Shown in pieces: positions 8,514-18,561 of a stretch of 64,000 nt of DNA; the first letter of the stretch is position 1, and the number at the start of each line of letters is the position of its first letter. The notes under the pieces are model-generated. The model saw nothing but the letters and a program-made list of their open reading frames with translations. It ran no database searches and was not told the origin of the DNA. Position numbers and translations under genes: made by a program. The DNA comes from Burkholderia sp. WAC0059 (GTDB lineage: Bacteria; Pseudomonadota; Gammaproteobacteria; Burkholderiales; Burkholderiaceae), in contig NZ_PNEO01000013.1 in assembly GCF_002870125.1 (NCBI RefSeq), positions 1-64,000 of the forward strand, written 5' to 3'.

Positions 8514-10387
8514 AAAAGGGCGCGAGCCGCAAGAGCGTGGCGTTCTCGGCGAACCCGATCCTCTCGGTCCGGCTGCCGATGTGGCGCTCGAAGCTCGTCG
8601 TGTTCATGCTGTTCATGGCGTTCGTCGCGCTGGCTGCGCGCGCGTTCTGGATCCAGGGCCCGGGCAACGCGTTCTATCAGAAGCAGGGCGAAAGCCGCTA
8701 CCAGCGCACGCTCGAAATGCCGGCCACGCGCGGGAAGATTCTCGACCGCAACGGCCTCGTGTTGGCCACGAGCCTGCCGGCGCGCGCGATCTGGGCGATT
8801 CCCGATACGGTGCCCGACGATCTCGGCGGCGACAAGCTCGACCAGCTCGGGCAACTGCTCGACATGACGCCGACCGAGCTGCGGGCGAAGTTCTCGGAAG
8901 ACCGAGGCTTCGTCTACATCAAGCGCCAGGTGTCGCCCGACGTCGCGGCCAAGGTGCTCGCGCTCGGCATTCCGGGCATCTATCAGCGCAACGAATACAA
9001 GCGGTTCTATCCCGAGGGCGAAATCACGGCTCACCTCGTCGGCTTCACCAACATCGAGGACCAGGGCCAGGAGGGCGTCGAGCTCAGCGACCAGAAGATC
9101 CTCGCGGGCGTGCCCGGCATCCGTCACGTCATCAAGGACCGGCTCGGACACATCGTCGAGGACGTCGACGAGCAGGTGGTGCCGCACGACGGGCAGGACG
9201 TCGTGCTGTCGATCGACAGCAAGATCCAGTACATCGCATACACGAACCTGAAAAACGCCGTGGAGCAGTTCCACGCGAAGGACGGCGCGGCGATGGTGGT
9301 CGACGTGCGCACCGGCGAAGTGCTCGCGCTCGTCAATTATCCGACCTACAACCCGAACGACCGCTCGCATCTCACCGGCGACCAGCTTCGCAACCGCGCG
9401 CTGACCGACGTGTTCGAGCCCGGCTCCATCATGAAGCCGTTCACGATTTCGCTCGCGCTCGATCTGCACCGCGTCTCGCCGACTACACTGGTGGATACGG
9501 GAAATGGGCGTCTCGTGCTGGACGGCGCGACCATCACCGACGACGCCCCGTTCGGCGTGCTGACCATCGGCGGCGTGATCCAGAAGTCGAGCAACATCGG
9601 CGCGACGAAGATCGCGATGACGCTCAAGCCCGAAGAGATGTGGGACATGTACACCACCATCGGACTCGGTCAGGCGCCGAAAGTCGGCTTCCCCGGCGCG
9701 GCGCCGGGGGTCGTGCGCCCCTGGCAGAGCTGGCGCCGCATCGAACAGGCGACGATGTCGTACGGCTATGGCCTGTCGGCGTCGCTGTTCCAGCTTGCAC
9801 GCGGCTACACGGCGATCGCCCACGACGGGCAGCTCATGCCGGTGACGATCTTCAAGCGGCCCGACAACCAGCCGGTGTCGGGCCCGCAGGTGTTCTCGCC
9901 GACGACGGCGCGCGAGGTCCGAGCCATGCTCGAACTGGTGACGGCGCCGGGCGGCACCTCGCCCGAGGCCGCCGTGCCGGGTTATCGCGTGGGCGGCAAG
10001 AGCGGTACGGCGTACAAGCACGAGGGCCGCGGCTACGACAAGTCGAAGTACCGCGCGTCGTTCGTCGGCATGGCGCCGATGCCGAATCCGCGCATCGTCG
10101 TCGCCGTCACGGTCGACGAGCCGACGGAGGGCAGCCACTTCGGCGGCCAGGTCTCGGGTCCCGTGTTTTCGGCGATCGTCGGCGCCACGCTGCGCTCGCT
10201 GAACGTGCCGCCCAACATGCCGATCAAGCCGATGGTGGTGTCCGACCCGAACGCGCCGGACTCCGCCGCGCTGGCGGCGCGGCCCGTGAAGGTCGTCGAC
10301 CGGCTGGGCGGAACGAAGGAAGCACTCGCCGCCCGGCGCATGACCGTCGCCGATGACGCGAGAAATCGTCCCGGAGTCGTCCGATGA
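8510..10387 (+). CDS. ftsI: Peptidoglycan D,D-transpeptidase FtsI (PBP3)
   Basis: Encodes 625 aa. It is the septal transpeptidase that cross-links peptidoglycan in the periplasm and is a beta-lactam target. A short cytoplasmic N-terminus and one membrane helix (about 28-48) precede the pedestal domain. The penicillin-binding domain carries the catalytic S306-x-x-K309 (GSIMKPF), the SSN triad at 360-362 and KSGT at 497-500. It overlaps ftsL and murE by 4 bp each. It works with FtsW, encoded 5.7 kb downstream in the same cluster. Confidence 0.96.
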   Translation: MKKGASRKSVAFSANPILSVRLPMWRSKLVVFMLFMAFVALAARAFWIQGPGNAFYQKQGESRYQRTLEMPATRGKILDRNGLVLATSLPARAIWAIPDTVPDDLGGDKLDQLGQLLDMTPTELRAKFSEDRGFVYIKRQVSPDVAAKVLALGIPGIYQRNEYKRFYPEGEITAHLVGFTNIEDQGQEGVELSDQKILAGVPGIRHVIKDRLGHIVEDVDEQVVPHDGQDVVLSIDSKIQYIAYTNLKNAVEQFHAKDGAAMVVDVRTGEVLALVNYPTYNPNDRSHLTGDQLRNRALTDVFEPGSIMKPFTISLALDLHRVSPTTLVDTGNGRLVLDGATITDDAPFGVLTIGGVIQKSSNIGATKIAMTLKPEEMWDMYTTIGLGQAPKVGFPGAAPGVVRPWQSWRRIEQATMSYGYGLSASLFQLARGYTAIAHDGQLMPVTIFKRPDNQPVSGPQVFSPTTAREVRAMLELVTAPGGTSPEAAVPGYRVGGKSGTAYKHEGRGYDKSKYRASFVGMAPMPNPRIVVAVTVDEPTEGSHFGGQVSGPVFSAIVGATLRSLNVPPNMPIKPMVVSDPNAPDSAALAARPVKVVDRLGGTKEALAARRMTVADDARNRPGVVR

Positions 10388-11940
10388 GCGCAGTGCGCAC
10401 CGCCCATCCGGCGCACGGGCAGATTGCCGGTGCGCTCGCCGCACTGCGCGCTCGCGTGCGGCCGCAGGCCGACCTGCACGCCGATACGCGCGCGCTGAAG
10501 CCGGGCGACGTTTTCTTCGCCTACGCCGTCGACGGTGCCGACAACCGGCCGTTCATCGCCGACGCGATCGGGCGCGGTGCGGCCATGGTGCTGTATCAGC
10601 CGGAAGGGTTCGACGGCGCCCCGGACGCGTCGCGCTCGCTCGCGGTGCCGGGGCTCGACGGGCTGGCCGGCGAGATCGCGAGCGGCTGGTACGGCGACCC
10701 GAGCGACGCGATGCTCGTCGTCGGCGTGACCGGCACGAACGGCAAGACGTCTTGCAGCCAGTGGATCGCCTCGGCGCTGACCGGGCTCGGCGCGCGCTGC
10801 GCGGTCATCGGCACGCTCGGCAGCGGGATGCCGGGACAGCTCGTGCACACGGGTTTCACGACGCCCGATGCGCCGCAGTTGCAACGCAGTCTCGCGCAGT
10901 TGCGCAGCGCCGGCGCCGACGCGGTGGCGATGGAAGTGTCGTCGCACGCGCTGCATCAGGGCCGCGCCAACGGCACGGCATTCGACGTCGCCGTCTTCAC
11001 GAATCTGACCCAGGATCATCTGGATTATCACCGCACGTTCGAAGCCTACGAGGCGGCCAAGGCGCGCCTGTTCGCGTGGTCCGGGCTGCGCTGTGCGGTG
11101 ATCAACGCCGACGACGCGGCCGGCCGCCGGCTGCTCGCGCAGACGCGCGGCAAGGTGCGCACGATCGCTTGCGGCGTGGACATGCGCGCGGCCGATACGC
11201 CCGCCGCCGACGCCTGGTTGCGGGCCTCCGGCGTGCGCGCGACGGAGGCGGGCACGGCGTTCCGTCTGCAGACGTCCGACTGGGGCGACGCGGACGTCGA
11301 GGTGCGGACGCTCGGCCTCTTCAACGTGAGCAATCTGCTCGGCGTGCTCGGCGCGCTGCTCGGCTCCGGCTTGCCGGGCGTGTCGCTCGAGCGCGCGCTG
11401 GCCGAACTCGCGCGGCTCGAACCCGTGAACGGGCGGATGCAGCGCCTCGGCGGCCGGCTCGATCGCGACGAGCCGCTCGTCGTGATCGACTACGCCCATA
11501 CGCCCGACGCGCTGGAAAAGACGCTCGACGCCCTGCGCCCCATCGCGAAGGCGCGGGGCGGCCGGCTGATCTGCATGTTCGGCTGCGGCGGCGATCGCGA
11601 CGCGGCCAAGCGGCCGTTGATGGGAGCGATTGCCGAGCGCCTCGCCGACTGCGTCGTCGTGACGAGCGACAACCCGCGCAGCGAGGCGCCCGCGGCGATC
11701 ATCGACCAGATCGTCGGCGGCATGCGCGAGGTCGTGAAGGCGCGGCGCATCGAGGACCGCGCGAGTGCGATCCTGCAGGCGGTCCGCAGCGCGGCGCGCG
11801 AGGACGTCGTCGTGCTGGCGGGCAAGGGGCACGAGGCGACCCAGGAAATCATGGGCAAGAAGCGCGCGTTTTCCGATCAGGATCACGCGCGTCTGGCGCT
11901 CGCGGCCCGCGCGACGCAGGGGCGTGGAGGTGGCGAATGA
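10384..11940 (+). CDS. murE: UDP-N-acetylmuramoyl-L-alanyl-D-glutamate--2,6-diaminopimelate ligase
   Basis: Encodes 518 aa. It adds meso-diaminopimelate to the peptidoglycan precursor in the cytoplasm. The ATP-binding GTNGKT is at 117-122, and the DNPR motif at 429-432 marks specificity for diaminopimelate rather than lysine. All three Mur ligase domains are present. In some betaproteobacteria murE and murF are fused; here they are separate, with a 4-bp ATGA overlap. Confidence 0.95.
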   Translation: MSAVRTAHPAHGQIAGALAALRARVRPQADLHADTRALKPGDVFFAYAVDGADNRPFIADAIGRGAAMVLYQPEGFDGAPDASRSLAVPGLDGLAGEIASGWYGDPSDAMLVVGVTGTNGKTSCSQWIASALTGLGARCAVIGTLGSGMPGQLVHTGFTTPDAPQLQRSLAQLRSAGADAVAMEVSSHALHQGRANGTAFDVAVFTNLTQDHLDYHRTFEAYEAAKARLFAWSGLRCAVINADDAAGRRLLAQTRGKVRTIACGVDMRAADTPAADAWLRASGVRATEAGTAFRLQTSDWGDADVEVRTLGLFNVSNLLGVLGALLGSGLPGVSLERALAELARLEPVNGRMQRLGGRLDRDEPLVVIDYAHTPDALEKTLDALRPIAKARGGRLICMFGCGGDRDAAKRPLMGAIAERLADCVVVTSDNPRSEAPAAIIDQIVGGMREVVKARRIEDRASAILQAVRSAAREDVVVLAGKGHEATQEIMGKKRAFSDQDHARLALAARATQGRGGGE

Positions 11941-13349
11941 CGATGCTTTCCCTGCGTGAGGCGGTGGCGCTGATTCCGGGCGCGAGCGTGCTCGGCGACG
12001 CGTCGACGACGTTCGCGCGCGTGTCGACCGACAGCCGCACGGTCGGGCCCGGCGATCTGTTCGTCGCGCTCAGGGGCGAGCGCTTTGACGCGCACGATTT
12101 CCTGCCCGACGTCGCCGGTCGCCACGCGAGCGCGGCGCTCGTTTCGCGCAGCCCGAGCGACGGACGTCTGCCGGCGCTGCTCGTCGCGGATACGCGCGCG
12201 GCGCTCGGCGCGCTCGCGCAGGGCTGGCGCCGGCGCTTCACGCTGCCGCTCGTCGCGGTGACGGGCAGCAACGGCAAGACGACCGTGAAGGAAATGATCG
12301 CGTCGATCTTCGCGGCCGAGGTCGGCGAGCCCGCCCGGCTCGCGACGGCCGGCAACTTCAACAACGACATCGGCCTGCCGCTCACGCTGCTGCGTCTCGC
12401 TGCCGGGCATCGCCTCGCGGTGATCGAGCTCGGCATGAACCACCCGGGCGAAACGCAGCAACTTGCGCGTCTCGCTGCGCCGGCCGTGGCGGTCGTCAAC
12501 AACGCCCAGCGCGAGCACCAGGAATTCATGGCGACGGTCGAGGCCGTCGCGCTCGAGCACGCGAGCGTAATCCACGCCCTGTTGCCGGGCGGCACGGCGG
12601 TGTTCCCGGCCGACGACGCCTACGCCGGCATCTGGCGCGTCGCCGCGACCGGCAATCCGGTCGTCGATTTCGCGCTGCACCTGCCCGGGCGCGCGACGGC
12701 GGCGGCCGTCACCGGCGTGCTGACGGGCAACCGGCTTGCCATCGACACGCCGCAGGGCCGCATCGAAGCGACGCTGCAGGCGCTCGGCGCCCACAACGCC
12801 CACAACGCGCTCGCGGCGACGGCGGCGGCGCTGGCCGCGGGCGTGTCGGCCGACGCGATCCGTCGTGGGCTCGAGGCATTCGAGCCGGTGAAAGGGCGGC
12901 TCCAGGTCAAGCGGGCCGCGCTCGGCGCGCTCGCGGGCGCAACGGTGATCGACGACACCTACAACGCGAATCCCGATTCGGCGCGCGCGGCCGTCGACGT
13001 GCTGGCGCAGCAGCCGTCGCCGCGCGTGCTCGTGATGGGCGACATGGGCGAAGTCGGCGACAACGGCCCCGAATTTCATCGCGAGGTGGGTGCCTACGCG
13101 AAGGAGCGCGGCATCGACGCGCTCTACACGCTCGGCGAAGCGTCGCGCGAAATGGCCGCCGCCTGGGGCGCCGGCGCCCGCCACGCGGCGAGCGCGGCCG
13201 AACTGGTCGAAATGCTGGAGCAGGCCGGGTACGGACCGGCCGCAACGATACTCGTGAAGGGCTCGCGTTTCATGCAGATGGAACGCGTGGTCGCGGGACT
13301 CGCGAGTCCGCACAACCCCGCGCCGGACACGACGTCCGGCGCGCATTGA
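11937..13349 (+). CDS. murF: UDP-N-acetylmuramoyl-tripeptide--D-alanyl-D-alanine ligase
   Basis: Encodes 470 aa from the ATG overlapping the murE stop (another ATG lies two codons later). It joins the D-Ala-D-Ala made by Ddl to the UDP-MurNAc-tripeptide, completing the cytoplasmic pentapeptide precursor. The P-loop GSNGKT is at 110-115. ELGMNHPGE and [10 protein letters not shown] are MurF signatures. A ribosome-binding site (aaggaaagga) for the next gene follows its stop. Confidence 0.95.
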   Translation: MTMLSLREAVALIPGASVLGDASTTFARVSTDSRTVGPGDLFVALRGERFDAHDFLPDVAGRHASAALVSRSPSDGRLPALLVADTRAALGALAQGWRRRFTLPLVAVTGSNGKTTVKEMIASIFAAEVGEPARLATAGNFNNDIGLPLTLLRLAAGHRLAVIELGMNHPGETQQLARLAAPAVAVVNNAQREHQEFMATVEAVALEHASVIHALLPGGTAVFPADDAYAGIWRVAATGNPVVDFALHLPGRATAAAVTGVLTGNRLAIDTPQGRIEATLQALGAHNAHNALAATAAALAAGVSADAIRRGLEAFEPVKGRLQVKRAALGALAGATVIDDTYNANPDSARAAVDVLAQQPSPRVLVMGDMGEVGDNGPEFHREVGAYAKERGIDALYTLGEASREMAAAWGAGARHAASAAELVEMLEQAGYGPAATILVKGSRFMQMERVVAGLASPHNPAPDTTSGAH

Positions 13350-13366
13350 AGGAAAGGACCCCGGGC

Positions 13367-14536
13367 ATGCTACTGGCGCTGGCGCAATGGCTGCAGAATG
13401 ACGCAAGCTTCTTGCGCGTGTTCAGTTATTTAACGTTCCGCGCGGTGATGGCCACCATCACCGCGCTGCTGATCGGGCTCGTCTGCGGCCCGTGGGTGAT
13501 CCGCAAGCTGACCGCGATGAAGGTCGGTCAGGCGGTGCGCAAGGACGGCCCGCAGACGCATCTGGTGAAGTCGGGCACGCCGACGATGGGCGGCGTGCTG
13601 ATTCTCATCGGCGTCGCGGTTTCCACGCTGCTCTGGGGCGATCTGACGAACCGCTTCATCTGGATCGTGATGCTCGTCACGTTCGGCTTCGGTGTGATCG
13701 GCTGGGTCGACGACTATCGCAAGGTCGTCCACAAGGACCCGCGCGGCATGTCCTCGCGCGAGAAATATTTCTGGCAGTCGGTGATCGGGCTCTTTGCCGC
13801 CGTTTATCTGGCGTTCAGCGTGTCGGAGGCGAGCAACGTGGGCGTGTTCGACCTGTTCATGGCGTGGGTGCGAAGCGGCCTCTCGATAGGTCTGCCGGCG
13901 CGCGCCGACCTGATGCTGCCGTTCCTCAAGTCGATCAGTTATCCGCTCGGCGTCTGGGGCTTCATCGCGCTCACCTACTTCGTCATCGTCGGGGCGAGCA
14001 ACGCCGTGAATCTCACCGACGGCCTCGACGGGCTCGTCATCATGCCGGTCGTGCTCGTGGGCGCGTCGCTCGGCGTGTTCGCCTACGTGATGGGCAGCTC
14101 GGTCTACTCGAAATACCTGCTGTTTCCCCACATTCCCGGCGCGGGCGAGCTGCTGATCTTCTGCTCGGCGATCGGCGGCGCGGGGCTCGCGTTCCTCTGG
14201 TTCAACACGTATCCGGCCCAGGTGTTCATGGGCGACGTCGGCGCGCTCGCGCTGGGCGGCGCGCTCGGCACGGTCGCCGTGATCGTGCGTCAGGAAATCG
14301 TGCTCTTCATCATGGGCGGCGTGTTCGTGGCGGAGACGCTTTCCGTGATGCTGCAAGTCACCTGGTTCAAGTACACGAAGCGCCGTTACGGCGAGGGGCG
14401 GCGCATCTTCCGGATGGCGCCCCTGCATCACCATTTCGAGCTGTCGGGTTGGAAGGAGACCCAGGTGGTCGTGCGCTTCTGGATCGTCACGCTGATGCTC
14501 TGTCTGTTCGGTCTGTCCACGCTCAAACTGCGTTAA
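13367..14536 (+). CDS. mraY: Phospho-N-acetylmuramoyl-pentapeptide transferase
   Basis: Encodes 389 aa from the ATG at 13367, preceded by aaggaaagga; the frame is open to 13346 but the usual family start is chosen. This integral membrane enzyme moves phospho-MurNAc-pentapeptide to undecaprenyl phosphate, making lipid I. About ten membrane helices are visible. Mg-binding and catalytic signatures include [20 protein letters not shown] and the HHHFE loop near the C-terminus. Confidence 0.96.
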   Translation: MLLALAQWLQNDASFLRVFSYLTFRAVMATITALLIGLVCGPWVIRKLTAMKVGQAVRKDGPQTHLVKSGTPTMGGVLILIGVAVSTLLWGDLTNRFIWIVMLVTFGFGVIGWVDDYRKVVHKDPRGMSSREKYFWQSVIGLFAAVYLAFSVSEASNVGVFDLFMAWVRSGLSIGLPARADLMLPFLKSISYPLGVWGFIALTYFVIVGASNAVNLTDGLDGLVIMPVVLVGASLGVFAYVMGSSVYSKYLLFPHIPGAGELLIFCSAIGGAGLAFLWFNTYPAQVFMGDVGALALGGALGTVAVIVRQEIVLFIMGGVFVAETLSVMLQVTWFKYTKRRYGEGRRIFRMAPLHHHFELSGWKETQVVVRFWIVTLMLCLFGLSTLKLR

Positions 14537-14550
14537 AGGGAAAGCAAGCG

Positions 14551-16071
14551 ATGTTCGGCGAGAAGTTTCGGGATCGGCAAAAGCCGATGGTGCTCGTGCT
14601 GGGGCTCGGTGAGTCCGGGCTCGCGATGGCGCGCTGGTGTGCGCGGCACGGCTGCCGCCTGCGCGTCGCCGATACCCGGCAGGCTCCGCCCAACCTTCCG
14701 CAGCTCGCCGCGCACGGTATCGACGCCGACTTCGCCGGCGGGCCGTTCTCGACCGCGCTGCTCGCAGGCGTCGAGCTGGTGGCGATCAGTCCCGGGCTTT
14801 CGCCGTTCTCGGCCGATCTGCTGCCGCTCGTCACGGCGGCGCGCGAGCGCGGTATCCCGGTGTGGGGCGAACTCGAATTCTTCGCGCAGGCGCTGCGCCG
14901 GCTGGGCGAAAGCGGCTACGCGCCGAAGGTGCTCGCGATTACGGGCACGAACGGCAAGACCACGACGACGAGCCTGACCGGCAAGCTCTGCGAGCGCGCG
15001 GGCAAGCGCGTCGCGGTGGCCGGCAACATCAGTCCGGCCGTGCTCGACAAGCTGACCGGGGCGATCGACCAGAACGCGCTGCCCGACGTCTGGGTGCTCG
15101 AATTGTCGAGCTTCCAGCTCGAGACGGCGCACACGTTCGAACCCGACGCGGCGGCGCTTCTCAACATCACGCAGGACCATCTCGACTGGCACGGCGGGCT
15201 CGACGCCTACGCAGCCGCGAAGGGGCGCATTTTCGGGCCGCGGACCGCGCGCGTGCTCAATCGCGACGATGCGCGCGTCATGGCCTTCGCGTCGTCTGCC
15301 GATGGCGAAGAGCAGGCCCGGACGATCACGTTCGGCCTGAACGAGCCGCAGCGAGACGGCGATTACGGCGTGCTGCGCGAGAACGGCATGCTGTGGCTCG
15401 TCGAGGCGCACGACCGCGACGCGACCGACGAGCCGGTGTCGGCGCGGCGCCGCCGGCAGGCGCCGACGGCTGCTCCGGACCTCGGTCTCAAGCGCCTGAT
15501 GCCGGCCGACGCGCTGCGCATTCGCGGGCTGCACAACGCGGCCAACGCGCTCGCCGCGCTCGCGCTCGCCCGCGCGGTCGGCTTACCCGCCGCGCCGCTC
15601 CTGCACGGCCTGCGCGAATACCGGGGCGAACCGCACCGCGTCGAGCAGATCGCGTCGATCGACGGCATCGACTACGTCGACGACAGCAAGGGCACGAACG
15701 TCGGCGCGACGGTAGCCGCGCTCGACGGGCTGGCCCAGCGTGCCGTGCTGATCGCGGGCGGCGACGGCAAGGGGCAGGACTTCGCGCCGCTCGCGGCGCC
15801 GGTGGCGCGCTGGTGCCGCACGGTCATGCTGATCGGGCGCGACGCGCCGCTCATCCGGGCGGCGCTTGCCTCGACGGGCATCGAGCTGCGCGACGAGCCG
15901 ACGCTCGAGGCGGCCACGCGCGCGGCGACCGCGCTCGCGCAGCCGGGCGACGTCGTGCTGCTTTCTCCGGCCTGCGCGAGCTTCGACATGTTCAACGACT
16001 ACGCACACCGGGCGGCGGTGTTTCGCGAAACGGTCGAGGAAATTGCCGCGGAACGGGGAACGATGATATGA
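14551..16071 (+). CDS. murD: UDP-N-acetylmuramoyl-L-alanine--D-glutamate ligase
   Basis: Encodes 506 aa. It adds D-glutamate to UDP-MurNAc-L-Ala in the cytoplasm. GLGESG (about 14-19) marks the UMP-binding fold and GTNGKT (132-137) the ATP site. The central domain contains an arginine-rich stretch (about residues 290-312, ARRRRQAP) that looks like a lineage-specific loop. It starts 14 bp after mraY and overlaps ftsW by 4 bp. Confidence 0.95.
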   Translation: MFGEKFRDRQKPMVLVLGLGESGLAMARWCARHGCRLRVADTRQAPPNLPQLAAHGIDADFAGGPFSTALLAGVELVAISPGLSPFSADLLPLVTAARERGIPVWGELEFFAQALRRLGESGYAPKVLAITGTNGKTTTTSLTGKLCERAGKRVAVAGNISPAVLDKLTGAIDQNALPDVWVLELSSFQLETAHTFEPDAAALLNITQDHLDWHGGLDAYAAAKGRIFGPRTARVLNRDDARVMAFASSADGEEQARTITFGLNEPQRDGDYGVLRENGMLWLVEAHDRDATDEPVSARRRRQAPTAAPDLGLKRLMPADALRIRGLHNAANALAALALARAVGLPAAPLLHGLREYRGEPHRVEQIASIDGIDYVDDSKGTNVGATVAALDGLAQRAVLIAGGDGKGQDFAPLAAPVARWCRTVMLIGRDAPLIRAALASTGIELRDEPTLEAATRAATALAQPGDVVLLSPACASFDMFNDYAHRAAVFRETVEEIAAERGTMI

Positions 16072-17336
16072 GCTGGTCGGAACGTTTTGACTTCGGCGCC
16101 CGTCTGACGCGACAGGGCGGCGGAGCGCCGGTTGCCAGCGCGTCGCCGCGCACGGGCGGGATCGCGAGCGTCGTGAACGGCGTGCGCCCCGCGCGCTCGC
16201 GCATGCTCGACTACGACTATTCGCTGCTCTGGGTGGCGATCGCGCTGCTCGGCCTCGGCATTGTCATGGTTTATTCGGCGTCGATCGCGATGCCCGACGC
16301 GCCGCGGTATGCGGCGTATCACAACTATGCGTTCCTCGTGCGCCACGTCGTGTCGGTCACGATCGGCGCCGCGGCCGCCTTCGTGGTGTTCCGCATTCCG
16401 GTGTCGACCTGGGACCGCTACGCGCCGAAGCTCTTCCTCATCGTGCTGGCCGCGCTCGTGGTCGTGCTGATTCCTCACATCGGCAAGGGCGTGAACGGCG
16501 CGCGGCGCTGGATTCCGCTCGGCATTACGAACATGCAGCCGTCCGAGGTCATGAAGCTCGCGGTGACGATCTATGCCGCGAACTACACGGTGCGCAAGCA
16601 GGAATACATGCACAGCTTCGCGAAGGGCTTTTTGCCGATGGCGTTCGCGGTCGGGGCGGTCGGCCTGCTGCTGCTGCTCGAGCCGGACATGGGCGCGTTC
16701 ATGGTGATCGCGGCGATCGCCATGGGCGTGCTGTTCCTCGGCGGCGTGAACGGCAAGCTGTTCGGCGGGCTCGTTGCGACGGCGATCGGCACGTTCTCGC
16801 TGCTCGTCTGGCTCTCGCCGTGGCGGCGCGCGCGAATTTTCGCCTACCTCGATCCGTGGGACGACCGCTACGCCCAGGGCAAGGCCTACCAGCTCACGCA
16901 CTCGCTGATCGCGTTCGGCCGCGGCGAGTGGTTCGGCGTCGGCCTCGGCGGCAGCGTCGAAAAGCTCAACTACCTGCCCGAGGCGCACACCGATTTCATT
17001 CTCGCGGTGATCGGCGAGGAACTCGGCTTCGTCGGTGTGCTGGCCGTGATCCTGCTGTTTTACTGGATCGTGCGGCGCTCGTTCGAGATCGGCCGCCAGG
17101 CGCTCGCGCTCGACCGCACGTTCGCGGGGCTCGTCGCGAAGGGGCTCGGCGTGTGGTTCGGCGCGCAGGCGTTCATCAACATGGGCGTGAATCTCGGCTT
17201 GCTGCCGACCAAGGGGTTGACGCTGCCGCTCGTGAGTTACGGCGGCTCGGGCATTCTGATGAACTGCGTTTCGATCGCCGTCCTGATGCGCGTGGATTAT
17301 GAAAATCGTGTGCTGATGCGTGGGGGGAAGGTATGA
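16068..17336 (+). CDS. ftsW: Peptidoglycan glycosyltransferase FtsW
   Basis: Encodes 422 aa. This SEDS-family integral membrane enzyme polymerises lipid II at the septum together with FtsI. After a ~45-residue cytoplasmic N-terminus come about ten membrane helices. Signatures include [28 protein letters not shown] and the C-terminal PLVSYGGSG. Its stop codon (TGA, 17334-17336) lies in the loop of an inverted repeat, and its last 27 bases (17310-17336) are duplicated just before murG. That makes the junction unusual (see the small reading frame at 17333-17464). Confidence 0.95.
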   Translation: MSWSERFDFGARLTRQGGGAPVASASPRTGGIASVVNGVRPARSRMLDYDYSLLWVAIALLGLGIVMVYSASIAMPDAPRYAAYHNYAFLVRHVVSVTIGAAAAFVVFRIPVSTWDRYAPKLFLIVLAALVVVLIPHIGKGVNGARRWIPLGITNMQPSEVMKLAVTIYAANYTVRKQEYMHSFAKGFLPMAFAVGAVGLLLLLEPDMGAFMVIAAIAMGVLFLGGVNGKLFGGLVATAIGTFSLLVWLSPWRRARIFAYLDPWDDRYAQGKAYQLTHSLIAFGRGEWFGVGLGGSVEKLNYLPEAHTDFILAVIGEELGFVGVLAVILLFYWIVRRSFEIGRQALALDRTFAGLVAKGLGVWFGAQAFINMGVNLGLLPTKGLTLPLVSYGGSGILMNCVSIAVLMRVDYENRVLMRGGKV

Positions 17337-17360
17337 CCCCCACGCAGCGGCACACGATTT
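17303..17360. repeat. 24-bp imperfect inverted repeat at the ftsW 3' end
   Basis: Arms 17303-17326 and 17337-17360 pair at 22 of 24 positions around a 10-nt loop that contains the ftsW stop codon and the overlapping ATG. A second palindrome follows (TAACTTCG 17371-17378 with CGAAGTTA 17392-17399). These structures exist only because of the extra segment between ftsW and murG. Confidence 0.85.
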
Positions 17361-17466
17361 CGGCGCAGGCTAACTTCGGGCGCGACGCGCGCGAAGTTAA
17401 GCGAAGCGGGCCGGAGCCCAAACGGTTTTGTCATGCAGTGCTGATGCGTGGGGGGAAGGTATGACC
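17310..17466 (+). repeat. 29-bp direct repeat pair flanking a 128-bp insert between ftsW and murG
   Basis: The 29 bases at 17310-17338 recur identically at 17438-17466, an offset of 128 bp. Each copy contains a ggggggaaggt ribosome-binding-like run and an ATGA. The first ATGA includes the ftsW stop and the second the murG start. This looks like a tandem duplication or insertion that regenerated the junction. Confidence 0.95.
17333..17464 (+). CDS. Possible 43-aa small protein between ftsW and murG
   Basis: An open frame of 43 codons starts with the ATG that overlaps the ftsW stop (ATGA at 17333-17336). It ends in the TGA that overlaps the murG start (ATGA at 17461-17464). A purine-rich ggggggaagg stands before each start, so both junctions have the 4-bp geometry used throughout this cluster. 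The peptide is basic, with no membrane segment, and its last eight residues (VLMRGGKV) equal the FtsW C-terminus because of the 29-bp repeat. About 31 of 43 third positions are G/C, weaker than is typical of its neighbours. It may be a genuine coupling peptide or a by-product of the duplication. No family is recognised. Confidence 0.35.
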   Translation: MTPTQRHTISAQANFGRDAREVKRSGPEPKRFCHAVLMRGGKV

Positions 17467-18561
17467 GCAACGCGCACGCTGATGGTGATGGCCGGCGGCA
17501 CCGGAGGGCACGTGTTCCCCGGGCTCGCGGTCGCGCACCGCATGCGGGCGTGGGGCTGGCGCGTCGTCTGGCTCGGCAATCCGGCCGGCATGGAGGCGAC
17601 GCTGGTCCCGAAGTACGACATCCCGATGGAGTTCGTGCGTTTCGGCGGCGTGCGCGGCAAGGGCGTCGCGACCAGGTTGATGTTGCCCCTCAACCTGTTG
17701 CGGGCCTGCATCCAGAGCCTCGCCGCGCTGCGGCGCGCGAAGCCCGACGTCGTGCTCGGCATGGGCGGCTACATCACGTTCCCGGCGGGCGTGATGAGCG
17801 TGCTGACGGGCCGTCCGCTCGTGCTGCACGAACAGAATTCGATCGCCGGGCTCGCGAATCGCGTGCTGGCGAAGCTGGCGAAGCGGGTGCTGGTCGCGTT
17901 TCCGGACGCGTTGCCGCATGCGGAGTGGACCGGCAATCCGATCCGCGAGGAACTGGCGCACGTCGCGGAGCCCGCGGCTCGCTATGCCGCGCGCGAGGGC
18001 CGGCTGCGGCTGCTGGTCGTAGGCGGCAGCCTTGGCGCGGCCGCGCTCAACGAAGTGGTGCCGCAAGCGCTCGCGCTGCTCGCGCCCGACGCGCGAGCGC
18101 GAGTCGTGCATCAGGCCGGCGCGAAGCACATCGACGCGCTGCGCGCCCATTACGCCGAAGCGGGCTTGCCCGCCGGCGACGACGTGCAGCTCGTGCCGTT
18201 CATCGACGACATGGCGCGCGCCTATGCGGAGGCCGATCTCGTGATCTGCCGCGCCGGCGCGATGACCGTCGCGGAGATCGCCGCCGTCGGCGTGGCCGCT
18301 TACTTCGTGCCGTTTCCGTACGCCGTGGACGATCACCAGACCACCAATGCCGCGTTTCTCGCCGGGGCGGGCGCGGCGCGGGTGGTGCAGCAACGCGACC
18401 TGTCGGCCGAGAAGCTCGCCGACTGGCTGCGCGGCCAGACCCGCGAAACGCTGGCCGCGATGGCCGTGCGCGCGCGCGAGCTCGCCAGGCCCGACGCCGC
18501 CGATCAGGTCGCGGGCATCTGCGCGGTCGCGGCTGGCGCGAGCCCGGGAGGAACACAATGA
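17461..18561 (+). CDS. murG: Undecaprenyldiphospho-muramoylpentapeptide beta-N-acetylglucosaminyltransferase
   Basis: Encodes 366 aa from the ATG at 17461 behind gggggaaggt; an upstream in-frame start at 17428 would add residues unlike the family. It adds GlcNAc to lipid I, giving lipid II, at the cytoplasmic face of the membrane. The N-terminal [14 protein letters not shown] (about 11-24) and [13 protein letters not shown] (about 188-200) bind the lipid and UDP-GlcNAc. [10 protein letters not shown] near 265 is the C-terminal sugar-nucleotide loop. It overlaps murC by 4 bp. Confidence 0.95.
   Translation: MTATRTLMVMAGGTGGHVFPGLAVAHRMRAWGWRVVWLGNPAGMEATLVPKYDIPMEFVRFGGVRGKGVATRLMLPLNLLRACIQSLAALRRAKPDVVLGMGGYITFPAGVMSVLTGRPLVLHEQNSIAGLANRVLAKLAKRVLVAFPDALPHAEWTGNPIREELAHVAEPAARYAAREGRLRLLVVGGSLGAAALNEVVPQALALLAPDARARVVHQAGAKHIDALRAHYAEAGLPAGDDVQLVPFIDDMARAYAEADLVICRAGAMTVAEIAAVGVAAYFVPFPYAVDDHQTTNAAFLAGAGAARVVQQRDLSAEKLADWLRGQTRETLAAMAVRARELARPDAADQVAGICAVAAGASPGGTQ

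Noticed and set aside
8306..10444. 712-codon minus-strand open frame opposite ftsL-ftsI-murE
   Set aside because: Antisense shadow of well-supported division genes: His/Arg-rich, with no motif and no ribosome-binding site.
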